From NCBI RefSeq assembly GCF_023716565.1, contig NZ_CP071849.1:1612001-1676000 (forward strand): DNA of 64,000 nt, given 5' to 3'. Below the pieces are notes generated by a model, which ran no database searches, was not told the origin of the DNA, and saw only the letters and a list, made by a program, of their open reading frames with translations. The first letter of the stretch is position 1; each line of letters opens with the position of its first letter. A program made the translations under genes and the position numbers. Source of the stretch: Vibrio sp. SCSIO 43136 (GTDB taxonomy: Bacteria > Pseudomonadota > Gammaproteobacteria > Enterobacterales > Vibrionaceae). This document shows positions 1-9,235 of the stretch, one piece after another.

Positions 1-1125
1 TGACTCCAGTGCCGACCAAAAAGCGGTAAACCTACTTTCAAGACTTTTCTCATTCACACCATTTTGGAAGAAACGAAAAGCTGCGCTGATTTTGTTACCT
101 GTCTTTATTGAACCTTTTTGTCTAAGGTGACTCACCGCATCTATGTATATGGATAGATCATCACTGGCCCAGCGATCGAGAGAGTTGCTTAAGTCTTTGT
201 CAAATCTAGGCAATGACTTAGACTCTCCCGATTCGTCTACTACAGTTACTTTCGAGCCAATTTGAATTTCATTTTTGCCTAGGAAATACGAGAACAAATC
301 TAAAGCTTGAAGAATACGCTTTTCGGCAAGTTGGCGCGCAGAACTGTATGAAATGGCAGCAACTTTTATTGTAGCATTGACAATATGATTTCTGTTGGCA
401 ACTTGCTCTGGCACTTCAAACTGACAATCTTCCAAAGTTTGCACTTCAGTTCGGCTTAACAACTCGAACAGTGATTTATTGTCGAGGCTTAGCTTTACTG
501 TATAAGCCTTAGTGTCGAGAGTGATTTTGCTGGTGAAGTTTTCGAAAGCATCAATAAAAGCGACATCATCTCTACGCTTCTTCAAATAATTCCTGCATAA
601 AAGGTAGCATTCAGAAGTCGGCATACCGAGAGTTACGAGGTGGCTCAAAAGAGCATTAGCTTTAATATTAATGGTTGTTAGTGCTTCTGAACCAGAATCT
701 GCTCCGTCTGCAAGTCGCTGTCTCAAGTCTTGCACTACTTCATTTCTATAGTGCAAAATCAGCAGGTCTTTTACCTCTTGCAGCAAGCTAACGACCAATT
801 CCTTTTGGTTTTCAAGTGGTTCACCATGACTAGAAAAAATGTCATTTAGCTTTTTAGGAATACCATTAAAGCAAGCAGCGCCTAGAATTGTATCTTTATC
901 TATAAATGAAGTAAGTTCCTCAACAACATGCTTTCGTTTTTCTGGTGCTCGGTGCTTGTTTCCTAAAGAGTATAAGTCCAGCAGTTCTAACACCGAATTT
1001 AGCGTATTATTATATGAGACTCGATCACTGTCTAAACTTTTGACATTGCTCATGCTAGCCCAGCATTCAATAAAGAACAGCTGTTGTTTCTCCAGATTTC
1101 GGTTAATCTCCTTGAAAATGCGCAT
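1..1125 (-). CDS. Unidentified protein, N-terminal part (3' end outside window)
   Basis: The reverse strand is open from the ATG at 1125 to the left edge, giving 375 residues without a stop. An in-frame TGA lies seven codons upstream of this ATG and no other usable start lies between, so 1125 is the start. The ribosome binding site is weak. The protein is soluble-looking and charged, with no signal peptide or membrane segment. I do not recognise the family. Around residue 360 the stretch RFTAFWSALES resembles the helix found in Apea-type HEPN ribonuclease proteins (consensus around LWtALE), but the diagnostic R-x4-6-H motif would lie outside the window, so this is only a hint. The gene stands alone and is followed on its upstream side by 470 bases without a convincing gene, as is usual at the edge of an accessory region. 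Confidence 0.6.
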   Translation of the reverse strand, partial: MRIFKEINRNLEKQQLFFIECWASMSNVKSLDSDRVSYNNTLNSVLELLDLYSLGNKHRAPEKRKHVVEELTSFIDKDTILGAACFNGIPKKLNDIFSSHGEPLENQKELVVSLLQEVKDLLILHYRNEVVQDLRQRLADGADSGSEALTTINIKANALLSHLVTLGMPTSECYLLCRNYLKKRRDDVAFIDAFENFTSKITLDTKAYTVKLSLDNKSLFELLSRTEVQTLEDCQFEVPEQVANRNHIVNATIKVAAISYSSARQLAEKRILQALDLFSYFLGKNEIQIGSKVTVVDESGESKSLPRFDKDLSNSLDRWASDDLSIYIDAVSHLRQKGSIKTGNKISAAFRFFQNGVNEKSLESRFTAFWSALES

Positions 1126-1595
1126 ACCTTGCTCAATCCACCAGTGTCAGTTATACTCATCCACATCATACAGATTTTACATCAATAGCACACTAAGCTG
1201 TTGATTCCGAAAAAAACGGTCTCCACTTTTGACTGTGGCATGTTCCCGAGAAGTTCTGAGACCAATCATACTGAAGGGCGCATTTATGCGCCCTTTTTTA
1301 TATTTGCAGAAAGCGAAGTGGTAAAACAAGCTGGCGAAGCCAGTAACGCTTATAGCGATCTAACTGAAAAGCATTATCTATGCACTGATTGTTACCGAGT
1401 ATTTAAGTACGATAATTTGCACTTATCCAAAAACCTATCTATCTACGTCTCCTCAGGGGTGTGAGTGCAAACACAACTTACCCGGCATTTATCTCTTCAA
1501 ACCTAACCAACACCAAAGTTTTATAGAAATCAACGTGCATTCATGTCTTCTGAGTATATAATCATACAAATAACTCAATTGCGCAGTGGAACCCC
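1126..1595. other. Intergenic region with terminator and possible small RNA
   Basis: No convincing protein gene. It contains a plus-strand Rho-independent terminator at 1274-1300 with no protein gene in front of it. An outer stem GGTCTC (1218-1223) pairs with GAGACC (1258-1263) just before that terminator, so 1195-1300 could be a small RNA. At 1561-1575 lies ATCATACAAATAACT, an exact 15-mer also present at 14317-14331. The rest is A+T-rich leader of the downstream CNBD-DUF294 gene. Confidence 0.5.
1274..1300 (+). terminator. Rho-independent terminator
   Basis: AAGGGCGCA and TGCGCCCTT form a perfect 9-bp stem with a 4-base loop (TTTA), followed by TTTTATA. On the plus strand it would end a transcript coming from about 1150-1270, where no protein gene is visible. 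Confidence 0.75.
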
Positions 1596-3461
1596 ATGAC
1601 AGAGTCTTTGCTTCCTAATATTCTTCAGTTTATTGGCCAGATCGACCCATTCGATAAAATCCCGCAGCCCGCCTTGCGTGAACTGGCTTCGCAGGTGCAG
1701 ATCACTTATCTCAGCAAAGGGGAAGTGATCGACTTATGTGCTAAAGACCAAGAAAAGTCCCTCTATATCGTGCGTACAGGCTCAATGGAGCAGCGCAAAA
1801 AGGATGGAGTGCTAAGAGCCAAGCTGGGGGCGGAAGATCTGTTTGGTTTTACCGCATTATCTGAAGATGTGGATGGCGATAAAGGCTATAAGGCCATTGC
1901 AATTGAGAACTCACTGATTTACATCATTCCGCATACCGCTCTGCAACAGCTATTCAAAACTTATCCAGATTGTGCTGAGCACTTTGCCTCACAGGCGCAA
2001 GTGCGTTTGAAATCTGCGTTGGATGTGGTGTGGTCAAATAAAGACAAAGGCTTGTTTATCAAACAAGTTCAAGAGGTGGCGAGTGGCCGTATTGCGGTTG
2101 TGACGGCGGATCAGACCATCCAACAAGTCGCCCACGAAATGCGTATAGTTAAACGCTCACCCTGCGCTGTGGTGTATGACAATGACAAAATCGTTGGGCT
2201 AGTCACAGACCGAGATATGACCAAACGCGTCATCGCTCATGGTGTCCCTGTCACTCAGCCAATTTCCGAAGTGATGACACAGCAGCCCCTGACCATAAAA
2301 CCCGACGATTTGGTATTGCACGCAGCATCTGTGATGATGCAGTTCAATATTCGAAACTTACCTGTCGTGGATGACAATAAAGTCGTCGGACTGTTAACCA
2401 CAACCCATTTAGTGCAAAACCATCGCATGCAGGCGATTTTCCTCATTGAGAAAATCAAGTACGCAGGCAGTGTTAAGACTTTGTCTTCCTTTACACCCGA
2501 ACGCCAAGCGATCTTTGAAGCCTTGGTTGAAGGCAAGGTGAGTCCTGAGACGACAGGCAAAGTAATGACGATGATCATGGATGCCTATACCCGTCGTTTA
2601 ATCCAGATCGCTATCGACAAACTCGGACCTCCGCCGTGTGAATTCTCTTGGATTGTCGCAGGTTCACACGCCCGTAACGAAGTCCATATGCTATCGGATC
2701 AAGACAGCGCTATCGTGCTAGCCGATGATGCAACTGACAATGATCGTATTTACTTCAATCACTTAGCTATGATGGTCACTAATGGACTGGCTCGCTGCGA
2801 CTTCCCGCTTTGTCCTGGTAAGTATATGGCGGCAACACCAAAATGGTGCCAACCACTGTCTGTCTGGAAAAACTACTACAAAAAGTGGGTGGCAAATCCT
2901 GAGTATGAACGCCTACTCAACATTAGTGTGTTCTTAGAAATCCGCTCCATTTATGGCAATCGTGAGTACGAAGAGATCCTACGTGATGAACTTCACGCCA
3001 ATATTCGCAATAACCGTGAGTTCTTAGGGATCTTGGTGCGAGACGCCGTAAATACCAACCCACCTCTTGGCATCTTTAATAAGCTAGTGGTGGAAAAATC
3101 CGGTGAGAACAAACAGACTCTCAATATCAAAAAGTATGCGATTACCTTGATTATCGATTTGGCTCGAATCTATGGTCTGGCGGTTGAGTGTGACCGTTCT
3201 TCGACTGACGAGCGATTTACCGCAGCATATAAGAAAGGCGTGTTAAGTGAAGATTCTTACAAGAATATTTTACGGGCATACCAGTTTATCTTGTCATTCC
3301 GCTTTAGCCATCAGCTAGAGGCCCTGAAGAAAGGCGAAGAACCGAATAACAATATCAACCCTGACCGCTTCGGAAGCTTTGAGCGTAAACACTTGAAAGA
3401 TGCGTTCCGAATGATTGCTGACATGCAAGAAGCCGCAAAAGTACGATTTGGGATCCGATAA
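1596..3461 (+). CDS. Cyclic-nucleotide-binding/CBS/DUF294 nucleotidyltransferase-like protein
   Basis: The 621-residue cytosolic protein has the layout of the Vibrio and Pseudomonas CNBD-CBS-DUF294 family. Residues about 10-130 form a cNMP-binding domain of the CRP type. Residues about 155-275 hold a CBS pair, where GLVTDRDMTKRV is a typical CBS repeat end. Around residue 351 begins the DUF294 putative nucleotidyltransferase, with GSHARNE followed by SDQDSAIV, the GS...DxD pattern of the polymerase-beta fold. Residues about 440-620 are the DUF294 C-terminal domain. Known relatives are encoded next to acetyl-CoA synthetase genes and a DnaQ-like exonuclease, and are thought to be signal-responsive. 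Here the exonuclease gene follows after 4 bases, so the two form an operon. The ATG at 1596 follows AGTGGA. Substrate and ligand are not determinable from sequence. Confidence 0.9.
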   Translation: MTESLLPNILQFIGQIDPFDKIPQPALRELASQVQITYLSKGEVIDLCAKDQEKSLYIVRTGSMEQRKKDGVLRAKLGAEDLFGFTALSEDVDGDKGYKAIAIENSLIYIIPHTALQQLFKTYPDCAEHFASQAQVRLKSALDVVWSNKDKGLFIKQVQEVASGRIAVVTADQTIQQVAHEMRIVKRSPCAVVYDNDKIVGLVTDRDMTKRVIAHGVPVTQPISEVMTQQPLTIKPDDLVLHAASVMMQFNIRNLPVVDDNKVVGLLTTTHLVQNHRMQAIFLIEKIKYAGSVKTLSSFTPERQAIFEALVEGKVSPETTGKVMTMIMDAYTRRLIQIAIDKLGPPPCEFSWIVAGSHARNEVHMLSDQDSAIVLADDATDNDRIYFNHLAMMVTNGLARCDFPLCPGKYMAATPKWCQPLSVWKNYYKKWVANPEYERLLNISVFLEIRSIYGNREYEEILRDELHANIRNNREFLGILVRDAVNTNPPLGIFNKLVVEKSGENKQTLNIKKYAITLIIDLARIYGLAVECDRSSTDERFTAAYKKGVLSEDSYKNILRAYQFILSFRFSHQLEALKKGEEPNNNINPDRFGSFERKHLKDAFRMIADMQEAAKVRFGIR

Positions 3462-3465
3462 AACA

Positions 3466-4185
3466 GTGAAAGCACTACTTGACTATTTCCACCCATTAGA
3501 ACGAGCCAAACGCCAGAGAAAGCAGTATTTGGGCAATGTTCGCTTGCCAAAAGTACTTGCTCACCTCGTGCATGAGCCGACACCTGATGCCTCAGATTTT
3601 GGCTGCAAGCAGAATTATATTGTGCTTGACCTAGAAACCACTGGCTTTGATTACAACCAAGACCTTATTTTGTCGATGGGATGGGTCGAAGTAAAAGATG
3701 GCAAGATTGACCTAGCTTCAGCCAGGCATGTCTACATTGACAGCGACTCACAGGTACGCCCTGAAACCGCAGTGATCAATCACATCACCCCGCAAATGCT
3801 GAGCGAAGAAGGGGTGTCGATCAATAGTGCAATGACGGCATTTTTTGAAGCTGCCGCTAATAAAATATTGGTGGCACATGCTTGTGTCATGGAAGAAAAC
3901 TTCATCAACCACTACCTGCACGCCAACTTTGGTTATCAGCACTTACCACTATTGTGGATTGATACTATGTGCATCGAGAAGCGCTTAGCACAAGGCATCA
4001 ATCAGCAAGATGAAACCGACGTTACCCTGTCTGCCACTCGTGAGCGTTACGGTTTGCCTGAATACAACAACCACAATGCCCTGATTGATGCAGTCGCTAC
4101 CGCAGAACTACTGCTTGCTCAACAAAAACGAATCAACCCTAATAATAAAGCCACCATCGGGCAGCTTTATCGTTTGAGTCATTAA
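3466..4185 (+). CDS. DnaQ-like 3'-5' exonuclease (DEDDh family)
   Basis: The protein has 239 residues when read from the GTG at 3466, 5 bases after the upstream stop. An ATG at 3415 exists but lies inside the upstream gene, so I prefer the GTG. It shows the epsilon-subunit exonuclease fold: motif Exo I is VLDLETTGFD (DxE, metal binding). An Asp/His pair appears in LVAHA, and the C-terminal Exo III is HNALIDAVATAELL, where H and D of HxxxxD fit the DEDDh subtype. It likely trims 3' ends of DNA or RNA in the cytosol. Partnership with the CNBD-DUF294 gene is conserved in Vibrio and Pseudomonas, and the two are probably co-transcribed. It lacks the polymerase-binding tail of true DnaQ, so it is not the replicative subunit. 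Confidence 0.87.
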   Translation: MKALLDYFHPLERAKRQRKQYLGNVRLPKVLAHLVHEPTPDASDFGCKQNYIVLDLETTGFDYNQDLILSMGWVEVKDGKIDLASARHVYIDSDSQVRPETAVINHITPQMLSEEGVSINSAMTAFFEAAANKILVAHACVMEENFINHYLHANFGYQHLPLLWIDTMCIEKRLAQGINQQDETDVTLSATRERYGLPEYNNHNALIDAVATAELLLAQQKRINPNNKATIGQLYRLSH

Positions 4186-4238
4186 GCAAGTTCCGTTAGG
4201 AATTATCGCCGAAACAGAGTTGAACAAAGCAATATTGC

Positions 4239-6524
4239 TTAGTTCAACTGCCCTTCATCCAATGCACTGGCAAGCCACACCAAAGGGGCATTCCAGTTAA
4301 TCGTGATCTCATTTAACGTCCATGCAGAGATGTCGTCTCGGTAGCAAGTTTGACCGACGCAATTACCTTTAAGCCTTGCAGCCACTGAATCACTATAGTT
4401 TATCGAGTTGGGGCCCCCCACTAGAGCGCCCGGTGCAGGCATAGGTGATTGAGCGTCAGCAGCATGTGCCCAAAATCGATGGTGTGGATTTTGCGCCGAG
4501 TTCTCGCCGTATCCAGTGACATAAGAGATACTCATCGGATTCGCCCCTAAAAGGTAATCCATACCACTGGCCGCTGCCTTAATAAAAGATAGCTCTCCAG
4601 TAAAATCGGACGCATACACAAGGAATATTCCACGGTTAGCCACGTTAGAGTTCGAACCCCAAGGGTATTGCTCCACGGAATAGGGTATACGATAGCCCTC
4701 TTTTGCCACTTGAGCTTGATAATACTTGGCGGTGTCGATCACTTTGCTTCGAGCTTGGGTTTGAACGTCTTCGCCAAGCTTGCTTGGTACGACCGCCAAA
4801 CTGATCGTGGCTAAAGGAGCAACATACTGCCAATACATATCTCCTGGAGTCGCAAGGTCGCCGTTTGGGGTCTCCAAGTAGTGTTTAGATTGATTGACTA
4901 CACTTAGGTATTTGTCTTCGCCTGTTGAAATAAACAACTCGGTCGCAGCCCAATACCACTCATCAGATAACCGCTTATCATCATAAGGGCCAGAGCCTGT
5001 AAAGTTATTGTAGGCATAGATTTGCGGCTGTTTAAGCGCAGCATCCCAAGCTCGGGTGGCAGCAGTTAAGCAGCGGTTGGCAAATGCATCATCGATACTT
5101 TGCCAAATGCGTGCACACTGGGCACCAATTGCCGCAAGATTTAGGGTGGCAGCTGTTGTCGGGTGTCCAACATAACGCTTTTGTTGACTCTTGTGCGGTG
5201 GAAGCGGCATACCAGTCCACTCACCGTCGGCAATTTTGTGAAATGCCATATAAGAAACATCGTGTTTTTCTAATGTCAGCTTTTTTGATCCAGACTGATC
5301 GCCAATAGGTACGGCAACTTGCTTACCTTCTGGGATCTGCATTGCAAGCATGAACTCTATGTTCCAACGGGCTTCGGACAATAGAGGATTCACGTCACTA
5401 TCCATCTCAGGTATTTTAACACCAGTTTGGAAAGGCGCACCATTTCCCCCTAGATGATGACCACGCTCATACAAATTGAGCAATGTCCAAGTGCTAATGC
5501 CACTGTTTACCGTATATTTGCCGTGATCGCCCGCATCATACCAGCCCCCGGTTGCATCAATCGAGAAGTCACAGCCGGGCCAGCGATTTCCCCACTCATC
5601 GGTTTTGTCAAAACAACTGGCCACATCTTTAGAGTGTCCGGCAGGCCTTGCTAGATCTTCCCTTTGCACATATTTAGTCTCGATCTCAATGCCACTGCGG
5701 TTTTGATAGAAATAGGACAAAGCATCGTATTTGAGTTGGCTGTAAATATCATCTCTGATATCAAAAGGGTAACTAGTAGCTTCACCTACCTTGACGGTTA
5801 AGCCTTTCATCGGCGACGTATAAGTAGATAGGTCTATCTGGTGCAGGTTTTCACCGGAAGCTCTGTTTTTACCTATTGGTACGCTTCTCCCCATATCGAT
5901 GTTGATACCGTCAGCAGTTTGCAATACCCAGCGTTGCGGCTCGACGCTGTCTGATTGTAAGTAGATAAACTTGTCAGCCTTTGGCAGAAAGCCCAACTGG
6001 TTTTGGCGGATTACGTTGGTCGTGAAAGTCTCCCGATAAGGTGTGCCATTCACAGATACATCAGACACACAAATGGTTGCCGGTTTTTGCGCCCCCATTT
6101 GGAACTGAAACTCGGCCGCTGCGTCACTGTCACCCTGTTGGGTGAAAGAAAACTCAAAACGCTGTTTCGACGTACTTAGCTGAGTATCATTAACAAAGTG
6201 GTGAGTATAAGGAGGGCCTTGGTGTTGAATAAGCGCTTTAAACTGGGTAGGCGCACTTGCAAAAGCATCAAAACTTACTTGATAGCCTTCTCCGTGAGCC
6301 AGGCCAATGCCGGAGTGACCTAGGATAACGTTCCAAGGGTTTGCCCCTGGGTGCGTTATTGTTACGCAAGCTTCCCCGTTTTTTGTCGCAACGTCCGCCC
6401 CTGTGAACCACCAGCCATCTGTGCCTTGATTGAAGCTGCCATTTTGAATCATTTCTTGAGCGCTCTCTGCAGAGCTGGTTGCCAACGATAGCAGCGTCAA
6501 TGCAAAAACTATACGAGTCATCAC
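4239..6524 (-). CDS. Secreted glycoside hydrolase family 9 enzyme with CBM
   Basis: The 761-residue protein starts with a clear signal peptide (ALTLLSLATSSAESA). It is followed by a CBM4/9-like beta-sandwich (about 25-165), an Ig-like CelD_N domain (about 170-260) and a GH9 (alpha/alpha)6 barrel. Around residue 327-336 is YDAGDHGKY, the GH9 catalytic Asp motif (DAGD). HHRFWAH follows near 680. NEITINWNAPL near 735 supplies the proton-donor Glu. GH9 enzymes hydrolyse beta-1,4-glucans or glucosamine-containing oligomers. The presence of a CBM and export signal suggests action on polymer or long oligomer in the periplasm or outside the cell. The gene is divergent from the sodium:solute symporter at 7298, with a long shared control region containing the TTGTCATAC motif. 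Exact substrate is unknown: cellulose, mixed glucans and chitosan oligomers are all possible. Confidence 0.9.
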   Translation of the reverse strand: MMTRIVFALTLLSLATSSAESAQEMIQNGSFNQGTDGWWFTGADVATKNGEACVTITHPGANPWNVILGHSGIGLAHGEGYQVSFDAFASAPTQFKALIQHQGPPYTHHFVNDTQLSTSKQRFEFSFTQQGDSDAAAEFQFQMGAQKPATICVSDVSVNGTPYRETFTTNVIRQNQLGFLPKADKFIYLQSDSVEPQRWVLQTADGINIDMGRSVPIGKNRASGENLHQIDLSTYTSPMKGLTVKVGEATSYPFDIRDDIYSQLKYDALSYFYQNRSGIEIETKYVQREDLARPAGHSKDVASCFDKTDEWGNRWPGCDFSIDATGGWYDAGDHGKYTVNSGISTWTLLNLYERGHHLGGNGAPFQTGVKIPEMDSDVNPLLSEARWNIEFMLAMQIPEGKQVAVPIGDQSGSKKLTLEKHDVSYMAFHKIADGEWTGMPLPPHKSQQKRYVGHPTTAATLNLAAIGAQCARIWQSIDDAFANRCLTAATRAWDAALKQPQIYAYNNFTGSGPYDDKRLSDEWYWAATELFISTGEDKYLSVVNQSKHYLETPNGDLATPGDMYWQYVAPLATISLAVVPSKLGEDVQTQARSKVIDTAKYYQAQVAKEGYRIPYSVEQYPWGSNSNVANRGIFLVYASDFTGELSFIKAAASGMDYLLGANPMSISYVTGYGENSAQNPHHRFWAHAADAQSPMPAPGALVGGPNSINYSDSVAARLKGNCVGQTCYRDDISAWTLNEITINWNAPLVWLASALDEGQLN

Positions 6525-6700
6525 TTTATCCTTCTTCCCTAAATTCTGTGTTTTACAGTAACGTTGAGGCTGTAATTCACTCAGTGATAAAGCTAAAGAA
6601 TTGTGAGCTTGTATGAAAGCTAATCATGAATCTGTGATCTCTTGATTACTGCAAGTCGCACTCATGAAACCGATTCATGCCAACAACAAAACAGCGTATT

Positions 6701-6717
6701 TTTGTCATACTTAATAG
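6701..6717. promoter_or_regulatory. Candidate operator, TTGTCATAC motif copy 1
   Basis: TTTGTCATACTTAATAG. It shares TTGTCATAC plus a following TAAT with the sites at 10417 (in front of the KdgM-like porin) and 14192 (in front of the alginate lyase). The recurrence in front of carbohydrate genes suggests a common regulator, perhaps a GntR/FCD repressor. The regulator itself is not in this window. Confidence 0.4.
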
Positions 6718-7093
6718 CTAAAAAGTTGTATTCCTTTGTTTTTTAGTGCCTTGAGTTTCTCTTCCAGCTCAGTCATCCCCCTTTAAATATCACTACTGAG
6801 TATAGATAACCAGAACCGGGCAAAGTGAACTAAAAAAGTATCTTGCTGCGTTTGATTAATTATCTTTTCCCAATAAAACAGGGGGCTGTAAGCCGAACTT
6901 TGGCCAAACACAATGGTACAAAGCATTGCAATAGTGTGGGGTTAAATCTTTGAACTGAGTTGCAATCAACCTCAAGAAAATATTTAAGTATTACAAATAA
7001 TCATGCTAACTCATTTGCATAGTCAATACTGAATTGTGGTTGAATTTAACACAAATTTACGATTTACATTCATCATTCGACTAAATTTGATAA

Positions 7094-7110
7094 AATGATC
7101 GCCGTCACAT
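7094..7110. promoter_or_regulatory. CRP-like site upstream of symporter
   Basis: AATGATCGCCGTCACAT fits the CRP consensus TGTGA-N6-TCACA with a perfect right half and a TGA left half. It lies about 190 bases before the symporter start. Carbon-source genes of Vibrio are commonly CRP-activated, so the call is plausible but not certain. Confidence 0.4.
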
Positions 7111-7170
7111 CTAGGTTTTGCAGCTAAATTTTACAAATTTATACACAAATACAAACTTCGATCCCGATCA

Positions 7171-7186
7171 CTTGTATGATTAATAG
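7171..7186. promoter_or_regulatory. Candidate operator, TTGTATGAT form
   Basis: CTTGTATGATTAATAG. Its ATCATACAAG complement is close to the ATCATACAAA element at 14317 and 1561, and its TTAATAG tail equals that of the site at 6701. It is probably a site for the same regulator, located 112-127 bases upstream of the symporter start. Confidence 0.35.
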
Positions 7187-7297
7187 AAGGGCTAATACTG
7201 GGTCATCAGTCACGTTATGGAGTTATTGTAGTACAAATAGGGCATCAAACGGCTAATATGGACTTACTCATTTAAACAACAATCAAAAGGTCTACAG

Positions 7298-9079
7298 ATG
7301 GAACTCAATACTCTTATTGTTGGCGTCTACTTCCTATTCCTTATAGCGATAGGCTGGATGTTCCGTACATTCACCAATACTACCAGTGACTACTTCCGTG
7401 GGGGAGGTAACATGCTTTGGTGGATGGTTGGTGCAACCGCATTTATGACACAATTTAGTGCATGGACGTTCACCGGTGCAGCGGGTAAAGCGTACAACGA
7501 CGGCTTTGCTGTTGCGGTAATCTTCCTAGCGAACGCATTTGGTTACTTCATGAACTATGCGTACTTCGCTCCTAAGTTCCGTCAGCTACGCGTTGTAACG
7601 GTAATTGAAGCAATCCGTATGCGTTTTGGTACAACCAACGAACAAGTGTTCACTTGGTCTTCTATGCCTAACAGCGTTGTATCTGCGGGTGTATGGCTAA
7701 ACGCACTAGCTATCATCGCATCTGGTATCTTCGGTTTCGACATGAACGTCACTATCTGGGTAACTGGCCTAGTAGTACTAGCGATGTCGGTAACAGGTGG
7801 TTCATGGGCGGTAATCGCATCTGACTTCATGCAGATGGTTATCATCATGGCAGTAACAGTAACCTGTGCTGTAGTAGCTGTAGTACAAGGCGGCGGTGTT
7901 GGCGAAATCGTTAACAACTTCCCAGTACAAGAAGGCGGTTCTTTCCTGTCTGGTAACAACCTAAACTACCTAAGCATCTTCAGCATCTGGGCATTCTTCA
8001 TCTTCGTTAAGCAGTTCTCTATCACCAACAATATGCTGAACTCTTACCGCTACCTAGCAGCGAAAGACTCGAAGAACGCTAAGAAAGCTGCACTTCTAGC
8101 ATGTGTGCTAATGCTTGGTGGTGTATTCATCTGGTTCATGCCTTCTTGGTACATTGCTGGTCAAGGTGTAGACCTAGCAGCAGCTTACCCAGAGCAAGGC
8201 AAAAAAGCGGCTGACTTCGCTTACCTATACTTCGTACAAGAGTACATGCCAGCAGGTATGGTAGGTCTACTAGTAGCAGCAATGTTTGCAGCAACAATGT
8301 CTTCTATGGACTCAGGTCTAAACCGTAACTCAGGTATCTTCGTTAAGAACTTCTACGAGCCAATCGTTCGTAAAGGCGAAGCATCTGAGAAAGAGCTAGT
8401 AACAGTATCTAAGATTGTTTCTACGGTATTCGGTCTAGCAATCATCTTCATCGCACAGTTCATCAACTCACTTAAGGGTCTGAGCCTGTTCGATACCATG
8501 ATGTATGTTGGTGCCCTAATCGGCTTCCCAATGACTATCCCTGCATTCCTTGGCTTCTTCATCAAGAAGACTCCAGACTGGGCTGGTTGGGGTACGCTAG
8601 TTGTGGGTGGTATCGTATCTTACGTGGTTGGTTTCGTAATCACAGCAGACACTATCTCTTCTATCTTCGGTCTAGAAGAGCTAACTAAGCGTGAGTGGTC
8701 TGATGTTAAAGTAGCAGTTGGTCTAATCGGTCACATTACTCTAACTGGTGGTTTCTTCATCCTATCGACACTGTTCTACAAGCCTCTAACTAAAGAGCGT
8801 CAAGCGGACGTAGACAAGTTCTTCGGCAACCTAGAGACTCCACTTGTATCTGAGTCTGCAGAGCAGAAGAAACTGGACAACAAACAGCGTCAAATGCTTG
8901 GTAAACTAATCGCAGTAGCAGGTGTTGGTGTGTGTCTAATGGCACTACTACCTAACCCAATGTGGGGTCGCCTAGTGTTTGTTCTGTGTGGTGCAATCGT
9001 TGGTGGTGTCGGTATGCTACTTGTTAAAGCAGTCGACGGTGATGTTGAAAAGAAGCTAGAACCAGCATCTAACAGCTAA
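7298..9079 (+). CDS. Sodium:solute symporter (SSS family)
   Basis: The 593-residue protein has about 13-14 hydrophobic segments. It shows SSS-family signatures, including the early FRGGG..WW..GATAFMTQFSAWTF region and TMSSMDSGLNRNSGIF near residue 330. It should import a sugar, sugar acid or oligosaccharide with Na+ across the inner membrane. Location among a GH9 glycosidase, a KdgM-type porin and an alginate lyase suggests an oligosaccharide or uronate substrate. ToaA-type SSS proteins carry unsaturated uronates in alginate-using vibrios, but I cannot assign the substrate. Codon choice is strongly biased (CTA for Leu, GGT for Gly, GTA for Val), as in highly expressed genes. A strong terminator follows directly. 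Confidence 0.88.
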   Translation: MELNTLIVGVYFLFLIAIGWMFRTFTNTTSDYFRGGGNMLWWMVGATAFMTQFSAWTFTGAAGKAYNDGFAVAVIFLANAFGYFMNYAYFAPKFRQLRVVTVIEAIRMRFGTTNEQVFTWSSMPNSVVSAGVWLNALAIIASGIFGFDMNVTIWVTGLVVLAMSVTGGSWAVIASDFMQMVIIMAVTVTCAVVAVVQGGGVGEIVNNFPVQEGGSFLSGNNLNYLSIFSIWAFFIFVKQFSITNNMLNSYRYLAAKDSKNAKKAALLACVLMLGGVFIWFMPSWYIAGQGVDLAAAYPEQGKKAADFAYLYFVQEYMPAGMVGLLVAAMFAATMSSMDSGLNRNSGIFVKNFYEPIVRKGEASEKELVTVSKIVSTVFGLAIIFIAQFINSLKGLSLFDTMMYVGALIGFPMTIPAFLGFFIKKTPDWAGWGTLVVGGIVSYVVGFVITADTISSIFGLEELTKREWSDVKVAVGLIGHITLTGGFFILSTLFYKPLTKERQADVDKFFGNLETPLVSESAEQKKLDNKQRQMLGKLIAVAGVGVCLMALLPNPMWGRLVFVLCGAIVGGVGMLLVKAVDGDVEKKLEPASNS

Positions 9080-9119
9080 TCCAAACGGTTAAAGCTCCCC
9101 CAAGTTTTTTCCTGAAAGA

Positions 9120-9152
9120 TAAGCGGCTACCGAAGGGTAGCCGCTTTTTTTA
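9120..9152 (+). terminator. Rho-independent terminator of symporter gene
   Basis: AAGCGGCTACC and GGTAGCCGCTT form a perfect 11-bp stem with loop GAAG, followed by seven T residues. Confidence 0.92.
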
Positions 9153-9235
9153 TATTCAAAGTTTAAGTGCTTTAGCTTTCGCAACTAACGCTTTGTCGTT
9201 ACTATTTGTGCAAACCAATTCTTAGACAACGAACC

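Larger units (their letters stand above)
6525..7297. promoter_or_regulatory. Divergent control region of GH9 gene and symporter gene
   Basis: This is 773 bases without a gene between two divergent genes. It is A+T-rich and holds candidate sites: TTTGTCATACTTAATAG (6701-6717), CTTGTATGATTAATAG (7171-7186) and a CRP-like site at 7094-7110. A looser copy, CTTGTATGA, lies at 6609. No small open frame with a good ribosome binding site was found. Confidence 0.5.

Noticed and set aside
1201..1464. 87-codon plus-strand frame
   Set aside because: It runs straight through the terminator hairpin at 1274-1300 and begins with TTG without a ribosome site.
7582..8565. Minus-strand frames inside the symporter gene
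   Set aside because: They arise from the biased codon use of the real plus-strand gene.
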